Source: Prevotella sp. (lineage in GTDB: Bacteria > Bacteroidota > Bacteroidia > Bacteroidales > Bacteroidaceae). Taken from it: a stretch of 64,000 nt of DNA. Positions 23,895 to 31,985 of this stretch are shown one piece after another. Below the pieces are notes generated by a model. The model was not told where the DNA came from. It did not search any database and was given only the letters and a program-made list of their open reading frames with translations. Position numbers and translations under genes: made by a program. The stretch spans positions 124,001 through 188,000 of the forward strand of contig SUYI01000001.1 of the NCBI GenBank assembly GCA_015060485.1, written 5' to 3'. Position 1 is the first letter of the stretch. The number at the start of each line of letters is the position of its first letter.

Positions 23895-24818
23895 TTAGTA
23901 TTTTGTTTTCATGTTTCGTGGGTGGTGCTCCAGGATTTCCTGTCGCAGGGTACTCATATCTATATGCGTATAGATTTCCGTCGTTCCGATGGATTCGTGG
24001 CCCAGCATCGCCTGAATGGCTCGCAGGTCAGCTCCGCCCTCCAGAAGGGCTGTGGCAAACGAATGGCGCAGGGTATGGGGCGAGATGGTCTTGGTGATGC
24101 CTGCCTCGTTGGCCTGTTGCTTGATCATGATGAGTATCATGGTTCGTGTCAGATGTGCCCCGCGACGATTCAGGAATACGTAGTCTTCTTCTCCTGCCTT
24201 GATATTCATGAGGTTACGGTCCATGAACCAAAGATGTAACTCCCTGATGGCTTTGGGCGAGATGGGTACCAGACGCTCTTTAGACCCCTTGCCGAATACA
24301 CGGATATACTGCTCGTCGAGATACAGATTGCTGAGTTTCAGGTTGACCAGTTCGCTGACACGCAGACCACAGCTGAACAGCACTTCAATGATAGCTCTGT
24401 TGCGATGACCCTCCCATTTCGACAGGTCGATGGAGTGTTCCAGTTGGTCGATTTCTCCTGGCGACAGCACTTCTGGCAAGTGCTCGCCCAAAACGGGCGA
24501 TTCCAGAAGTTCCGTAGGATCATCGTCGCGATAACCGTCCAGTTGCAGGAAGCGGAAGAAAGACCGCACCCCGCTCAAGATGCGACATTGCGAACGGGGA
24601 TGAATGCCAATGTCGTGGAGTGAAGCGGCAAAGTGTTGTAGGTCAGACAATTGAACATCCTGCACCTGCATGCCCTCCTGTTCCAGATAATGGAGCAGTT
24701 TTTCGAGGTCGCGCAGGTAGGCATCGAGGGTATTGGCTGAATAGCCTCGCTGCAGCTTCAGATAGCGCTGATAGGCCTTTACCACATGATTTGCCTCTGT
24801 TTTTTTGTCTGTTTCCAT
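23895..24818 (-). CDS. xerD: Site-specific tyrosine recombinase XerD
   Basis: A 307-residue tyrosine recombinase of normal XerD length. The N-terminal core-binding domain is followed by the catalytic residues: R in SCGLRVSELVNLK, K in KGSKERLVP, HTLRH in SPHTLRHSFATALLEGGADL, H in MLGHESIGTTEIYTHI and the nucleophilic Y in the same segment. With XerC it resolves chromosome dimers at dif. It lies five bases from murF on the same strand and is driven by one side of a palindromic divergent promoter shared with aroQ. Confidence 0.9.
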   Translation of the reverse strand: METDKKTEANHVVKAYQRYLKLQRGYSANTLDAYLRDLEKLLHYLEQEGMQVQDVQLSDLQHFAASLHDIGIHPRSQCRILSGVRSFFRFLQLDGYRDDDPTELLESPVLGEHLPEVLSPGEIDQLEHSIDLSKWEGHRNRAIIEVLFSCGLRVSELVNLKLSNLYLDEQYIRVFGKGSKERLVPISPKAIRELHLWFMDRNLMNIKAGEEDYVFLNRRGAHLTRTMILIMIKQQANEAGITKTISPHTLRHSFATALLEGGADLRAIQAMLGHESIGTTEIYTHIDMSTLRQEILEHHPRNMKTKY

Positions 24819-24821
24819 TTT

Positions 24822-24855
24822 ATTTCGTACCTTTGTCGCGGCAAAGGTACGAAAT
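24822..24855. promoter_or_regulatory. Perfect palindromic promoter pair between xerD and aroQ
   Basis: ATTTCGTACCTTTG (24822-24835) and its exact reverse complement (24842-24855) flank TCGCGG. Each arm contains a -7 box, TACCTTTG at 24828-24835 (plus) and at 24849-24842 (minus). For aroQ a TTTG lies exactly 20 bases upstream of the box. Confidence 0.75.
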
Positions 24856-24866
24856 TTTTTTGAAAT

Positions 24867-25283
24867 ATGAAAATTCAGATTATTAATGGTCCTAATTTGA
24901 ACCTTTTAGGCGTCCGCGAGCCCGGTATTTACGGTTCTTCGTCGTTCGAGCAATACCTGCCACAGTTGCAGGCCAAGTATCCTGATGTCGAGATTGCCTA
25001 CTATCAGAGCAATGTTGAAGGCGAGCTCATCAACAAGATGCAGGAGGTAGGTTTCTCCTTTGATGGCATCGTGCTGAATGCAGGAGCCTATACCCACACT
25101 TCTGTGGCGCTCCACGACTGTATCCGCTCGCTGAAGTGCCCTGTTGTCGAGGTACATATCTCCAATGTACATCAGCGCGAGGAGTTCCGTCATCATTCGA
25201 TGATCTCTGCCGCCTGCAAGGGTGTTATCTGTGGTTTCGGACTTGACAGCTATCGCCTGGCCATTGAGGCGCTGAAGGTTTGA
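24867..25283 (+). CDS. aroQ: 3-dehydroquinate dehydratase, type II
   Basis: A 138-residue type II dehydroquinase of the shikimate pathway. The signature GPNLNLLGVREPGIYG is at residues 8-23 with the catalytic tyrosine Y22. The lid residues, the catalytic histidine in EVHISNVHQREEFRHHS and the NAGAYTHTSVAL segment are all present. The dodecameric enzyme works in the cytoplasm. An O-methyltransferase gene follows after 31 bases. Confidence 0.96.
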   Translation: MKIQIINGPNLNLLGVREPGIYGSSSFEQYLPQLQAKYPDVEIAYYQSNVEGELINKMQEVGFSFDGIVLNAGAYTHTSVALHDCIRSLKCPVVEVHISNVHQREEFRHHSMISAACKGVICGFGLDSYRLAIEALKV

Positions 25284-25314
25284 CGTTATCCCGTTATAGC
25301 GTAATAACGAAGAA

Positions 25315-25941
25315 ATGACCCTCGACGAGTACATTGCGCAGCATATCGACCCAGAACCGGAATATCTCTATCGGCTTTGGCGGGCTACCAACATCCACAT
25401 GCTGCATGGACGTATGGCGTCTGGACACTTGCAGGGGCGCCTGCTGAAGATGCTGGTGACGATGATACGTCCCAAGAACATCCTCGAGGTGGGCACCTTC
25501 AGCGGTTATTCTGCTATTTGTCTGGCAGAGGGCCTGGAGGAAGGCGGTATGGTCTATACCTTTGAAATCAACGACGAACAGGAAGATTTCACACGTCCTT
25601 GGATTGAAGGCTCACCTGTCAGCAACAAGATTCGTTTCATCATCGGCGATGCGGTGACGGAGGCGCCTCGTTTAGGAGTGACGTTCGATATGGCCTTTAT
25701 CGATGGCGACAAACGGACCTACCGCGAGACTTACGAGATGGTGCTGTCCGTCTTACGTCCAGGGGGCTTTATCCTGGCAGACAATACGCTGTGGGACGGC
25801 CATGTGGTTGATGCTGCCTACGACAGGGATCCCCAAACGAGGGGCATTGAAACCTTCAATGACTATGTGTTACGTGACCAGCGAGTGGAACGTGTGATAT
25901 TGCCCTTACGTGACGGTCTGACCCTTATTCGAAAACTTTAA
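25315..25941 (+). CDS. Class I SAM-dependent O-methyltransferase
   Basis: A 208-residue methyltransferase of the caffeoyl-CoA/catechol type (methyltransf_3). The SAM-binding motif I is LEVGTFSGYSAICLAEGL near residues 58-75, followed by FEINDEQ, FIDGDKRTY with the metal-binding aspartate near 125-133, and LADNTLWDGHV. Such enzymes methylate small catechol-like hydroxyls; the substrate here is not known. It is cotranscribed with aroQ. Confidence 0.87.
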   Translation: MTLDEYIAQHIDPEPEYLYRLWRATNIHMLHGRMASGHLQGRLLKMLVTMIRPKNILEVGTFSGYSAICLAEGLEEGGMVYTFEINDEQEDFTRPWIEGSPVSNKIRFIIGDAVTEAPRLGVTFDMAFIDGDKRTYRETYEMVLSVLRPGGFILADNTLWDGHVVDAAYDRDPQTRGIETFNDYVLRDQRVERVILPLRDGLTLIRKL

Positions 25942-25983
25942 GGCACGAAATTGCGTGTTTTTTACATATTTTAGGAGCAAAAT

Positions 25984-26038
25984 GTTGTTAGTTTGCACAA
26001 AAATGTGTACTTTTGCTTACAATTTGTAAACTAACAAC
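25984..26038 (+). promoter_or_regulatory. Lrp-family gene promoter with an 11-bp inverted-repeat operator
   Basis: TTG (25985-25987) and TACTTTTG (26008-26015) are 20 bases apart. Arms GTTGTTAGTTT (25984-25994) and AAACTAACAAC (26028-26038) are exact inverted repeats around the promoter, well placed for autorepression. Confidence 0.7.
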
Positions 26039-26048
26039 GAAATAGACA

Positions 26049-26513
26049 ATGGATAAAATTGACAATCTCGACAAAAAGATACTGAGTATCCTGTCGAAGA
26101 ATGCACGTATTCCTTTCAAGGATGTTGCTGCAGAGTGCAATGTGTCGCGTGCTGCCATTCATCAGCGTGTACAGCACCTCATAGAGGGAGAAGTCATCAT
26201 GGGCAGCGGCTTCGATATTAACCCCAAAAGTCTGGGCTATTCGACCTGTACCTATGTGGGAATCACGTTGGAACGCGGCTCTATGTATAAGGATGTCGTA
26301 GAATGTCTGCGTCATATTCCTGAAGTGGTGGAGTGTCACTTCACCACAGGCCCTTATACCATGCTGGTGAAACTCTATGCCCGTGATAACGAGCAGCTGA
26401 TGCATCTGCTGAATGGCCGTTTGCAGGACATCCCTGGCGTGGTGGCTACTGAGACGCTCATCTCTTTGGAACAGAGCATAAAACGTGATATCCCAGTCAA
26501 CTTAGACGAATAA
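26049..26513 (+). CDS. Lrp/AsnC family transcriptional regulator
   Basis: A 154-residue feast/famine regulator. The N-terminal winged helix-turn-helix spans LDKKILSILSKNARIPFKDVAAECNVSRAAIHQRV (two parts, residues 8-42) and the C-terminal RAM domain (about 70-145) should bind an amino acid. It starts a five-gene operon with a GATase-M19 peptidase fusion, a glutaminyl cyclase-like peptidase and two envelope proteins, so it may sense amino acids or peptides and control their processing. A perfect inverted repeat spans its own promoter. Confidence 0.92.
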   Translation: MDKIDNLDKKILSILSKNARIPFKDVAAECNVSRAAIHQRVQHLIEGEVIMGSGFDINPKSLGYSTCTYVGITLERGSMYKDVVECLRHIPEVVECHFTTGPYTMLVKLYARDNEQLMHLLNGRLQDIPGVVATETLISLEQSIKRDIPVNLDE

Positions 26514-26519
26514 TAGCCG

Positions 26520-28301
26520 ATGAACCATCGCTTTGATTGGCAGTCGCAACTTGCGAAAGCCTACTCGTTATTTCCGGAGGCCCCGCGGAAACCCGTTATC
26601 GGTTTGACGGGAAACTTCAACGACCAGACCTGTATGCTCAAGGATGGCTACTACAAGTCTGTCGTGCGGGCTGGTGGCGTTCCTGTCATCATTCCTCCTC
26701 TTGCCGATACTGACGTCCTCATCAATACTTTGGAGCATATCGACGGACTGTTATTGACAGGTGGTGCAGACTATAATCCATTGTATGCTGGCGAGGAGCC
26801 CTCTCAGCGTTTGGGAGGTATTAATGCTGAGCGCGACCTGCCGGAATTGCTGATTACCCAGCTGGCCTACAACCGTCAGATTCCCATATTGGGCATCTGC
26901 CGGGGTATCCAGACTTTGGCGATGGCGTTGGGCGGGAAGGTTATGCAGGATATCAGCGATGTGGCACAGATTCGCCATTCGCAGGATGCAGACCGTTCGG
27001 AACCTACCCATACAGTAGCCATTGAACCAGACTCCACCTTATATAATATATACAAATCATATCTCTCACCTCTCACTTCTCACCTCTCACCTCAGTTATA
27101 CGTCAACTCCTTCCATCACCAGGCTGTCAGCGACCCAGGTGAGCGGTTCCGTGTGACAGGCCGTTCGTCGGATGGCATCATCGAGGCGATGGAGAGTCGT
27201 GAGTTTAAGAGCATCTTGGGCGTACAGTGGCACCCCGAGTGCCTTGAAGATGGCTTGCCCATCTTCTCCTGGCTGGTTCGCGAGGCTTCTCATTATCGCG
27301 AGGCTTGTGACCTGCACCAGCGCGTGCTGACGCTTGACACCCATTGCGACACGCCGATGTTTTTCCCACAGGGAGTAGACTTCGGCAGTCGTGACCCGCG
27401 TATTCTCGTTGACCTTCATAAGATGTCGGAGGGTCATCAGGATGCAACCATCATGGTATGCTATCTTCCGCAGCCCCAGCAGGGAGAGACCTTTACGTCG
27501 AAGGTGGAATTTGATGTGGCAGGTCCTACGGAATATGCCGACCTCATCTTCGACAAGATAGAGGCGATGGTTGATAAGAACAGGCAATACCTGGGCATTG
27601 CCCGTACCCCTGCTGACCTCTATGCAAATAAGCAGCAAGGCCGCCACAGTATCATGCTGGGCATAGAGAATGGCCTTGCCATTGATGGAAAGCTGGAGTG
27701 TCTGCAACATTTCGCTCAACGTGGCATCGTCTATATGACGCTTTGTCATAATGGCGACAACGATATCTGCGACTCTGCCCGTGGCAGTAGTACCCATCAG
27801 GGCGTGAGTGCTTTTGGACGCGAGGTTATCCGTGAGATGAATCGTCTGGGTATCATAGTCGACTTGAGCCATGCTTCTGAGAAGAGCTTCTACGATGCCT
27901 TGGAACTCAGCGAGACGCCTATCGTCTGCAGTCATTCCAGCTGTCGTGCTCTCTGCGACCATCCTCGTAACCTGACTGATGAGCAGATGCGTGCATTGGC
28001 AGCAAAAGGTGGTGTGATGCAGGTCACGATGTATAATGGCTTCCTTGTCAAGGATGGTGAGGCTACTGTGATGGATGGCTTGCGTCATTTGGAACATGCC
28101 ATTGAGGTAATGGGTATCGATCACGTGGGAATTGGTACCGATTTTGATGGCGATGGTGGCGTTCGTGGTATTGCCAACGCATCGGAATTGATTAATTTCA
28201 CCCGTCTGTTGCTGTCTCGCAAGTATAGCGAGCAGGTTATTGAGAAGATCTGGGGAGGCAACTTCCTGCGAGTGATGAGTCAGGTTCAAAGTGTCAGATA
28301 A
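26520..28301 (+). CDS. Fusion of class I GATase (peptidase C26) and membrane dipeptidase (M19)
   Basis: A 593-residue two-domain enzyme. Residues about 22-255 are a gamma-glutamyl-GABA hydrolase-like GATase with nucleophile C in ILGICRGIQ and the His-Glu pair in VQWHPE. Residues about 265-590 are a renal-dipeptidase-like M19 domain with zinc ligands in LDTHCDTP, DLSHAS and GIGTDFDGDGG. Together they could cut gamma-glutamyl bonds and then dipeptides. No signal peptide is visible. The segment SYLSPLTSHLSPQLY near residue 180 is encoded by a seven-base tandem repeat. Its stop overlaps the next start. Confidence 0.88.
   Translation: MNHRFDWQSQLAKAYSLFPEAPRKPVIGLTGNFNDQTCMLKDGYYKSVVRAGGVPVIIPPLADTDVLINTLEHIDGLLLTGGADYNPLYAGEEPSQRLGGINAERDLPELLITQLAYNRQIPILGICRGIQTLAMALGGKVMQDISDVAQIRHSQDADRSEPTHTVAIEPDSTLYNIYKSYLSPLTSHLSPQLYVNSFHHQAVSDPGERFRVTGRSSDGIIEAMESREFKSILGVQWHPECLEDGLPIFSWLVREASHYREACDLHQRVLTLDTHCDTPMFFPQGVDFGSRDPRILVDLHKMSEGHQDATIMVCYLPQPQQGETFTSKVEFDVAGPTEYADLIFDKIEAMVDKNRQYLGIARTPADLYANKQQGRHSIMLGIENGLAIDGKLECLQHFAQRGIVYMTLCHNGDNDICDSARGSSTHQGVSAFGREVIREMNRLGIIVDLSHASEKSFYDALELSETPIVCSHSSCRALCDHPRNLTDEQMRALAAKGGVMQVTMYNGFLVKDGEATVMDGLRHLEHAIEVMGIDHVGIGTDFDGDGGVRGIANASELINFTRLLLSRKYSEQVIEKIWGGNFLRVMSQVQSVR
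27063..27094 (+). repeat. Seven-base tandem repeat inside the GATase-M19 gene
   Basis: Units CTCTCAC, CTCTCAC, TTCTCAC, CTCTCAC and CTCA, the same unit as the murF repeat at 23183-23217. Confidence 0.85.
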
Positions 28302-29293
28302 TGATGAAAAGAATAATATATCTCTTGATATCTGTGTGTTTGTTGGCTGCATGCAGTACAACCAAGAAAAGCCAGGTTTCCCAACCTGCAGTGACTGTGG
28401 CGTTCAATGCTGACTCGGCATATAATTTCTGTGCTGCCCAGTGTTCTTTTGGTCCTCGAACGATGAATAGTGAGGCCCATGAACAGTGTGCCCAATGGAT
28501 ACAGCAGAAATTCGAGCAGTATGGCTATCAGGTCACTATGCAAAAAGCCAATCTGAAAGGCTATGACGGCACGACCTTGAAGAGCACCAATATCATCGCC
28601 CAGTCTCCCCTCGCCAGTCGGAGAGAGAATGGGGGTGAGGCTATTCTCATCTGTGCCCATTGGGACAGTCGTCCTTGGGCCGACAACGATCCCGACGAAG
28701 CCAATTGGCGTAAACCCGTGATGGCTGCTAACGACGGTGCTTCCGGTGTGGCTGTGATGCTGGAACTGGCCCGTTTGTTGCAACAGCATGACTCAGCCCG
28801 TGTGGCAGTCGATTTCATCTGTTTCGACGCAGAAGACTGGGGCGTCCCTCAGTGGAGTGATGAGGCCGGTGCCGATTCGTGGGCCTTGGGAGCCCAATAC
28901 TGGGCCGCTCATCCTGCTCCTTTGAATCCGAAAGACTATCAGTATGGCATCCTCCTTGATATGGTAGGCGGACAGGGCGCTAAGTTTTATCGCGAATATT
29001 ATTCTGTGCGTTATGCCCGTAACATCGTGGAACGTGTCTGGCAAGCAGCCAATGCAGCAGGATATGGCAGCATCTTCCCATACAAAGACTGTGGCGGCGT
29101 CACCGACGACCATCTTCCCGTCAACGAGACGGCAGGAATTCCCTGCATCGATATCATCAACCACTATCCCGATTGCGAACGGAGTTCCTTCGGACCTACG
29201 TGGCATACTGTCAGCGACGATATGCAACATATCGACCGCAATACCCTGCAGGCTGTAGGACAGACGCTCGTTCAACTGATTTATTCCGAATAG
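28301..29293 (+). CDS. M28-family glutaminyl cyclase-like lipoprotein
   Basis: A 330-residue lipoprotein (lipobox LLAAC near residue 17). The M28 zinc-enzyme core is visible: AHWDSRPWADN with zinc ligands H and D, NDGASGVAVMLEL, FDAEDWGVPQ with the catalytic glutamate, and DDHLPVNETAGIPCIDIINHY with the last ligand. This pattern is that of bacterial type I glutaminyl cyclases, which convert N-terminal glutamine exposed after signal-peptide cleavage to pyroglutamate. An insertion SPLASRRENGGEA near residues 105-117, encoded by a GC-rich motif, precedes the first zinc motif. Confidence 0.87.
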   Translation: MMKRIIYLLISVCLLAACSTTKKSQVSQPAVTVAFNADSAYNFCAAQCSFGPRTMNSEAHEQCAQWIQQKFEQYGYQVTMQKANLKGYDGTTLKSTNIIAQSPLASRRENGGEAILICAHWDSRPWADNDPDEANWRKPVMAANDGASGVAVMLELARLLQQHDSARVAVDFICFDAEDWGVPQWSDEAGADSWALGAQYWAAHPAPLNPKDYQYGILLDMVGGQGAKFYREYYSVRYARNIVERVWQAANAAGYGSIFPYKDCGGVTDDHLPVNETAGIPCIDIINHYPDCERSSFGPTWHTVSDDMQHIDRNTLQAVGQTLVQLIYSE

Positions 29294-29297
29294 TCCG

Positions 29298-29915
29298 ATG
29301 AGAAAGGTGCTGCTGATAGGATTATTGTTGGTCTCGGTGGCCGCTATGGCCCAGAAGACACGGAAGGAGCAGGTGGAGATGGACAGTCCCACCTTCGTCC
29401 CTACTGTCAAGGTTGGCAAGGTCTATGAGGGAGGCGACAGCATCCAGTATATGGAGATGAACAATGTCTACGTCTTTCCGCCAGTAGTCTTCGAGAACGA
29501 GAAACAAGCTGGGGCCTATATGCGTCTGGTGAAGAACGTCAAGGCGGTTTTGCCTATTGCCAAGGAGGCCAGAATGATTATGATGGAAACGGCGGAGTAT
29601 TTGGAAACGCTGCCCGATGCGAAGGCTCGGGAAGAGCATCTGGAACGTGTTGAGAAGAGCATCATGAAGGAATACAAGCCCCGCATGAAAAAATTGACCT
29701 ATTCGCAGGGTAAATTGCTGATTAAACTGATTTACCGTGAGAGTCATTCCTCTGGCTATGAGCTCATTCAGGCTTTCCTCGGACCGCTCCGCGCAGGCTT
29801 CTATCAGGCTTTTGCCTGGGCCTTTGGTGCTTCTCTGAAAAAGAAATACGATCCCGAGGGTATCGACAGGCTGACAGAGCGTGTGGTCTTGATGGTTGAA
29901 GCAGGGCAATTATAA
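29298..29915 (+). CDS. DUF4294 secreted protein
   Basis: A 205-residue protein with a signal peptide (MRKVLLIGLLLVSVAAMA, cleavage near residue 18). The body is helical and charged, with the family stretch YVFPPVVFENEKQAGAYMRLVKNV and a C-terminal LIKLIYRESHSSGYELIQAFLG (in two parts), matching DUF4294 of Bacteroidota. No reaction is known. It lies four bases after the glutaminyl cyclase gene in the Lrp-led operon and should be periplasmic. Confidence 0.8.
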   Translation: MRKVLLIGLLLVSVAAMAQKTRKEQVEMDSPTFVPTVKVGKVYEGGDSIQYMEMNNVYVFPPVVFENEKQAGAYMRLVKNVKAVLPIAKEARMIMMETAEYLETLPDAKAREEHLERVEKSIMKEYKPRMKKLTYSQGKLLIKLIYRESHSSGYELIQAFLGPLRAGFYQAFAWAFGASLKKKYDPEGIDRLTERVVLMVEAGQL

Positions 29916-29921
29916 GTCACT

Positions 29922-31985
29922 ATGCGCATCGTCCTCTCCTTGCTATTCCTTCTTGCTCCCTGTGTCGCGACAATGTCGCAACACACCCAACCGTCTGTTA
30001 CAGACTGGCAGGCGGCCTTCCAATCGTGGCTCTCTGGCGACGAAGCCTCAGAACAATATGGTGAGGAAACCTTCGAACTCCTTTCCGACCTTGCAGAGCA
30101 TCCGCTTAACCTCAACCAGACCTCCCGTGCTCAACTGGAACAGCTGCCCTTCCTTTCTGCCCAGCAGGTGGAAGAGTTGGTAGCCTATATGGACCGCTAT
30201 CGCCCTTTGCGTTCGTTGGGCGAACTGCAGATGATAGAAAGTCTGGACCGCGACACCCGTCGGCTGCTGGCCTGTTTCGTCATCATTGGCGATACCCTTG
30301 TGCCTCAGCAGACTGTCAAGTCCGTGCTGTCACATCTGTTTCAGGGCGGTCATGCTACTGTGACGGGCACCCTCCGCCAGCCGTTTTACAAGCGGAAAGG
30401 CGACGACGGCAAGTATCTGGGCTATCCGCAGCGTCATGACTTGCGCCTTCAGTTTGCTTCCCGTGACCAGCTGAAGTTTGGTCTGACTGCTGCCCAAGAT
30501 GCCGGGGAACCCTTCTTCTCTAATCGGAATACGCTTGGATACGACCATTATTCCTATTATTTCCAGCTTCGCCGGATGGGCCGTGTGGAAGAGCTGAATC
30601 TGGGCATGTATCGCGTGCAGCTGGGCATGGGACTGGTCATGAATTCCGCTTTCTATTTGGGAAAGCTGGCTTCACTGCAGTCTTTGGGACGTAGCACACA
30701 TGCCCTGTCAGCCTATACTTCCCGTTCTATGGCAGACTATCTGCAAGGGGCAGCGGCAACGGTTCGTCTGTTTCCTGACTGGCGGCTGACGGCTTTTGCC
30801 TCTTGGCGCCCCATGGATGCTACGCTCAATTCCGATGGTACTGTCCGTACCGTCGATACGGATGGCTACCACCGTACGGAAACTGAGATGGAAAAGAAAA
30901 ACAATACCCATGAGACCGACTTGGGCTTTAGCCTTTCTTGGACGCCTTCTCATCCCGGCTTTTCCTCTCATATTTCTCTGAATGCCGTCTATACCAGCTT
31001 TGACCGTTCCTTCGTTCCGTATGTGAAGACGGCATCGTCTGCCCAGTCCTATCGCCGTTACTACCCTGAGGGCTCTTCTTTCTTCAATGCCTCTTTGGAT
31101 TATGGGCTGACCTCAGCACGCTTTGCCTTTTCCGGCGAGACAGCGCTTAACCGCGAGGGAGCATTGGCTGCCATCCATACGGCGAGTTTCCGTGCCACAG
31201 ACCAACTTAGCCTGATGCTGCTCCACCGCTATTATGACAAACGCTATACCTCCTTCCATGCACGCAGCTTCAGCGAGGGAAGTTCCACACAGAACGAGCA
31301 TGGCCTTTATTTGGGTGCCAATTGGAGACCCTCGCGGAAATTCCTGTTGCAAGGATATGCCGACTATGCTCATTTCCCCTTCCTGCGCTATCAGGTCAGT
31401 GCGCCCAGCGATGCTTTGGATGCCTTTCTCCTCGCGCGTACCTATTATAATATAGGAACCTTGGAGGCTCGTTACCGTTTTCGGATTCGTCAGCGTGACA
31501 ATGCCAAGCATACTCAGGTCATCAATCGCAATGAACATCGTGCCCGTCTTCGCTTCTCTTGTCCCGTGATTTCCTCTGATGCCGCAGGTGCCACTTCGCT
31601 GACCTTACAAACACAAGTCGATGGCGTCTTGATAAACAGTCATGAACAGAACTCCCGTGGCGTGATGGCGAGTCAACAGGCATCCTTCCGTTATCGTAGC
31701 TTGCGTCTTCAGGGATACTTTGGCTGGTTTCGTTCCGACGACTACGACAGCCGCCTTTATCAGTACGAACCATCGGTGTTGTACGATTTCTCCTTTCCTG
31801 CGTTCTATGGGCATGGCATCCGCTATTCCTTCATGGCCCGTGCTGATTGGGGACGCCTGACCTTCTTAGCCAAAATCGGCACGACCGACTATTTCGACCG
31901 TGCCGTTATTTCCAGTGGCTTGCAGCAAATCGATGGCTCCTCCCAGACAGACCTGCTCCTTCAGGTCCTGCTTAAAGTCTTGTAA
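29922..31985 (+). CDS. Helix-hairpin-helix outer-membrane beta-barrel protein
   Basis: A 687-residue protein. After a signal peptide (about 20 residues), residues 60-115 carry ComEA-like helix-hairpin-helix motifs (LNLNQTSRAQLEQLPFLS, then YRPLRSLGELQMI). The rest is rich in aromatic, amphipathic strands as in a large outer-membrane barrel. HhH motifs usually bind DNA backbone, so a periplasmic DNA-binding or DNA-uptake role is possible but unproven. It ends 25 bases inside the convergent glycosyltransferase gene. Confidence 0.72.
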   Translation: MRIVLSLLFLLAPCVATMSQHTQPSVTDWQAAFQSWLSGDEASEQYGEETFELLSDLAEHPLNLNQTSRAQLEQLPFLSAQQVEELVAYMDRYRPLRSLGELQMIESLDRDTRRLLACFVIIGDTLVPQQTVKSVLSHLFQGGHATVTGTLRQPFYKRKGDDGKYLGYPQRHDLRLQFASRDQLKFGLTAAQDAGEPFFSNRNTLGYDHYSYYFQLRRMGRVEELNLGMYRVQLGMGLVMNSAFYLGKLASLQSLGRSTHALSAYTSRSMADYLQGAAATVRLFPDWRLTAFASWRPMDATLNSDGTVRTVDTDGYHRTETEMEKKNNTHETDLGFSLSWTPSHPGFSSHISLNAVYTSFDRSFVPYVKTASSAQSYRRYYPEGSSFFNASLDYGLTSARFAFSGETALNREGALAAIHTASFRATDQLSLMLLHRYYDKRYTSFHARSFSEGSSTQNEHGLYLGANWRPSRKFLLQGYADYAHFPFLRYQVSAPSDALDAFLLARTYYNIGTLEARYRFRIRQRDNAKHTQVINRNEHRARLRFSCPVISSDAAGATSLTLQTQVDGVLINSHEQNSRGVMASQQASFRYRSLRLQGYFGWFRSDDYDSRLYQYEPSVLYDFSFPAFYGHGIRYSFMARADWGRLTFLAKIGTTDYFDRAVISSGLQQIDGSSQTDLLLQVLLKVL

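Noticed and set aside
27096..28361. Minus-strand ORF of 421 codons opposite the GATase-M19 gene.
   Set aside because: The plus-strand gene has intact catalytic motifs and operon context; the opposite frame has none.
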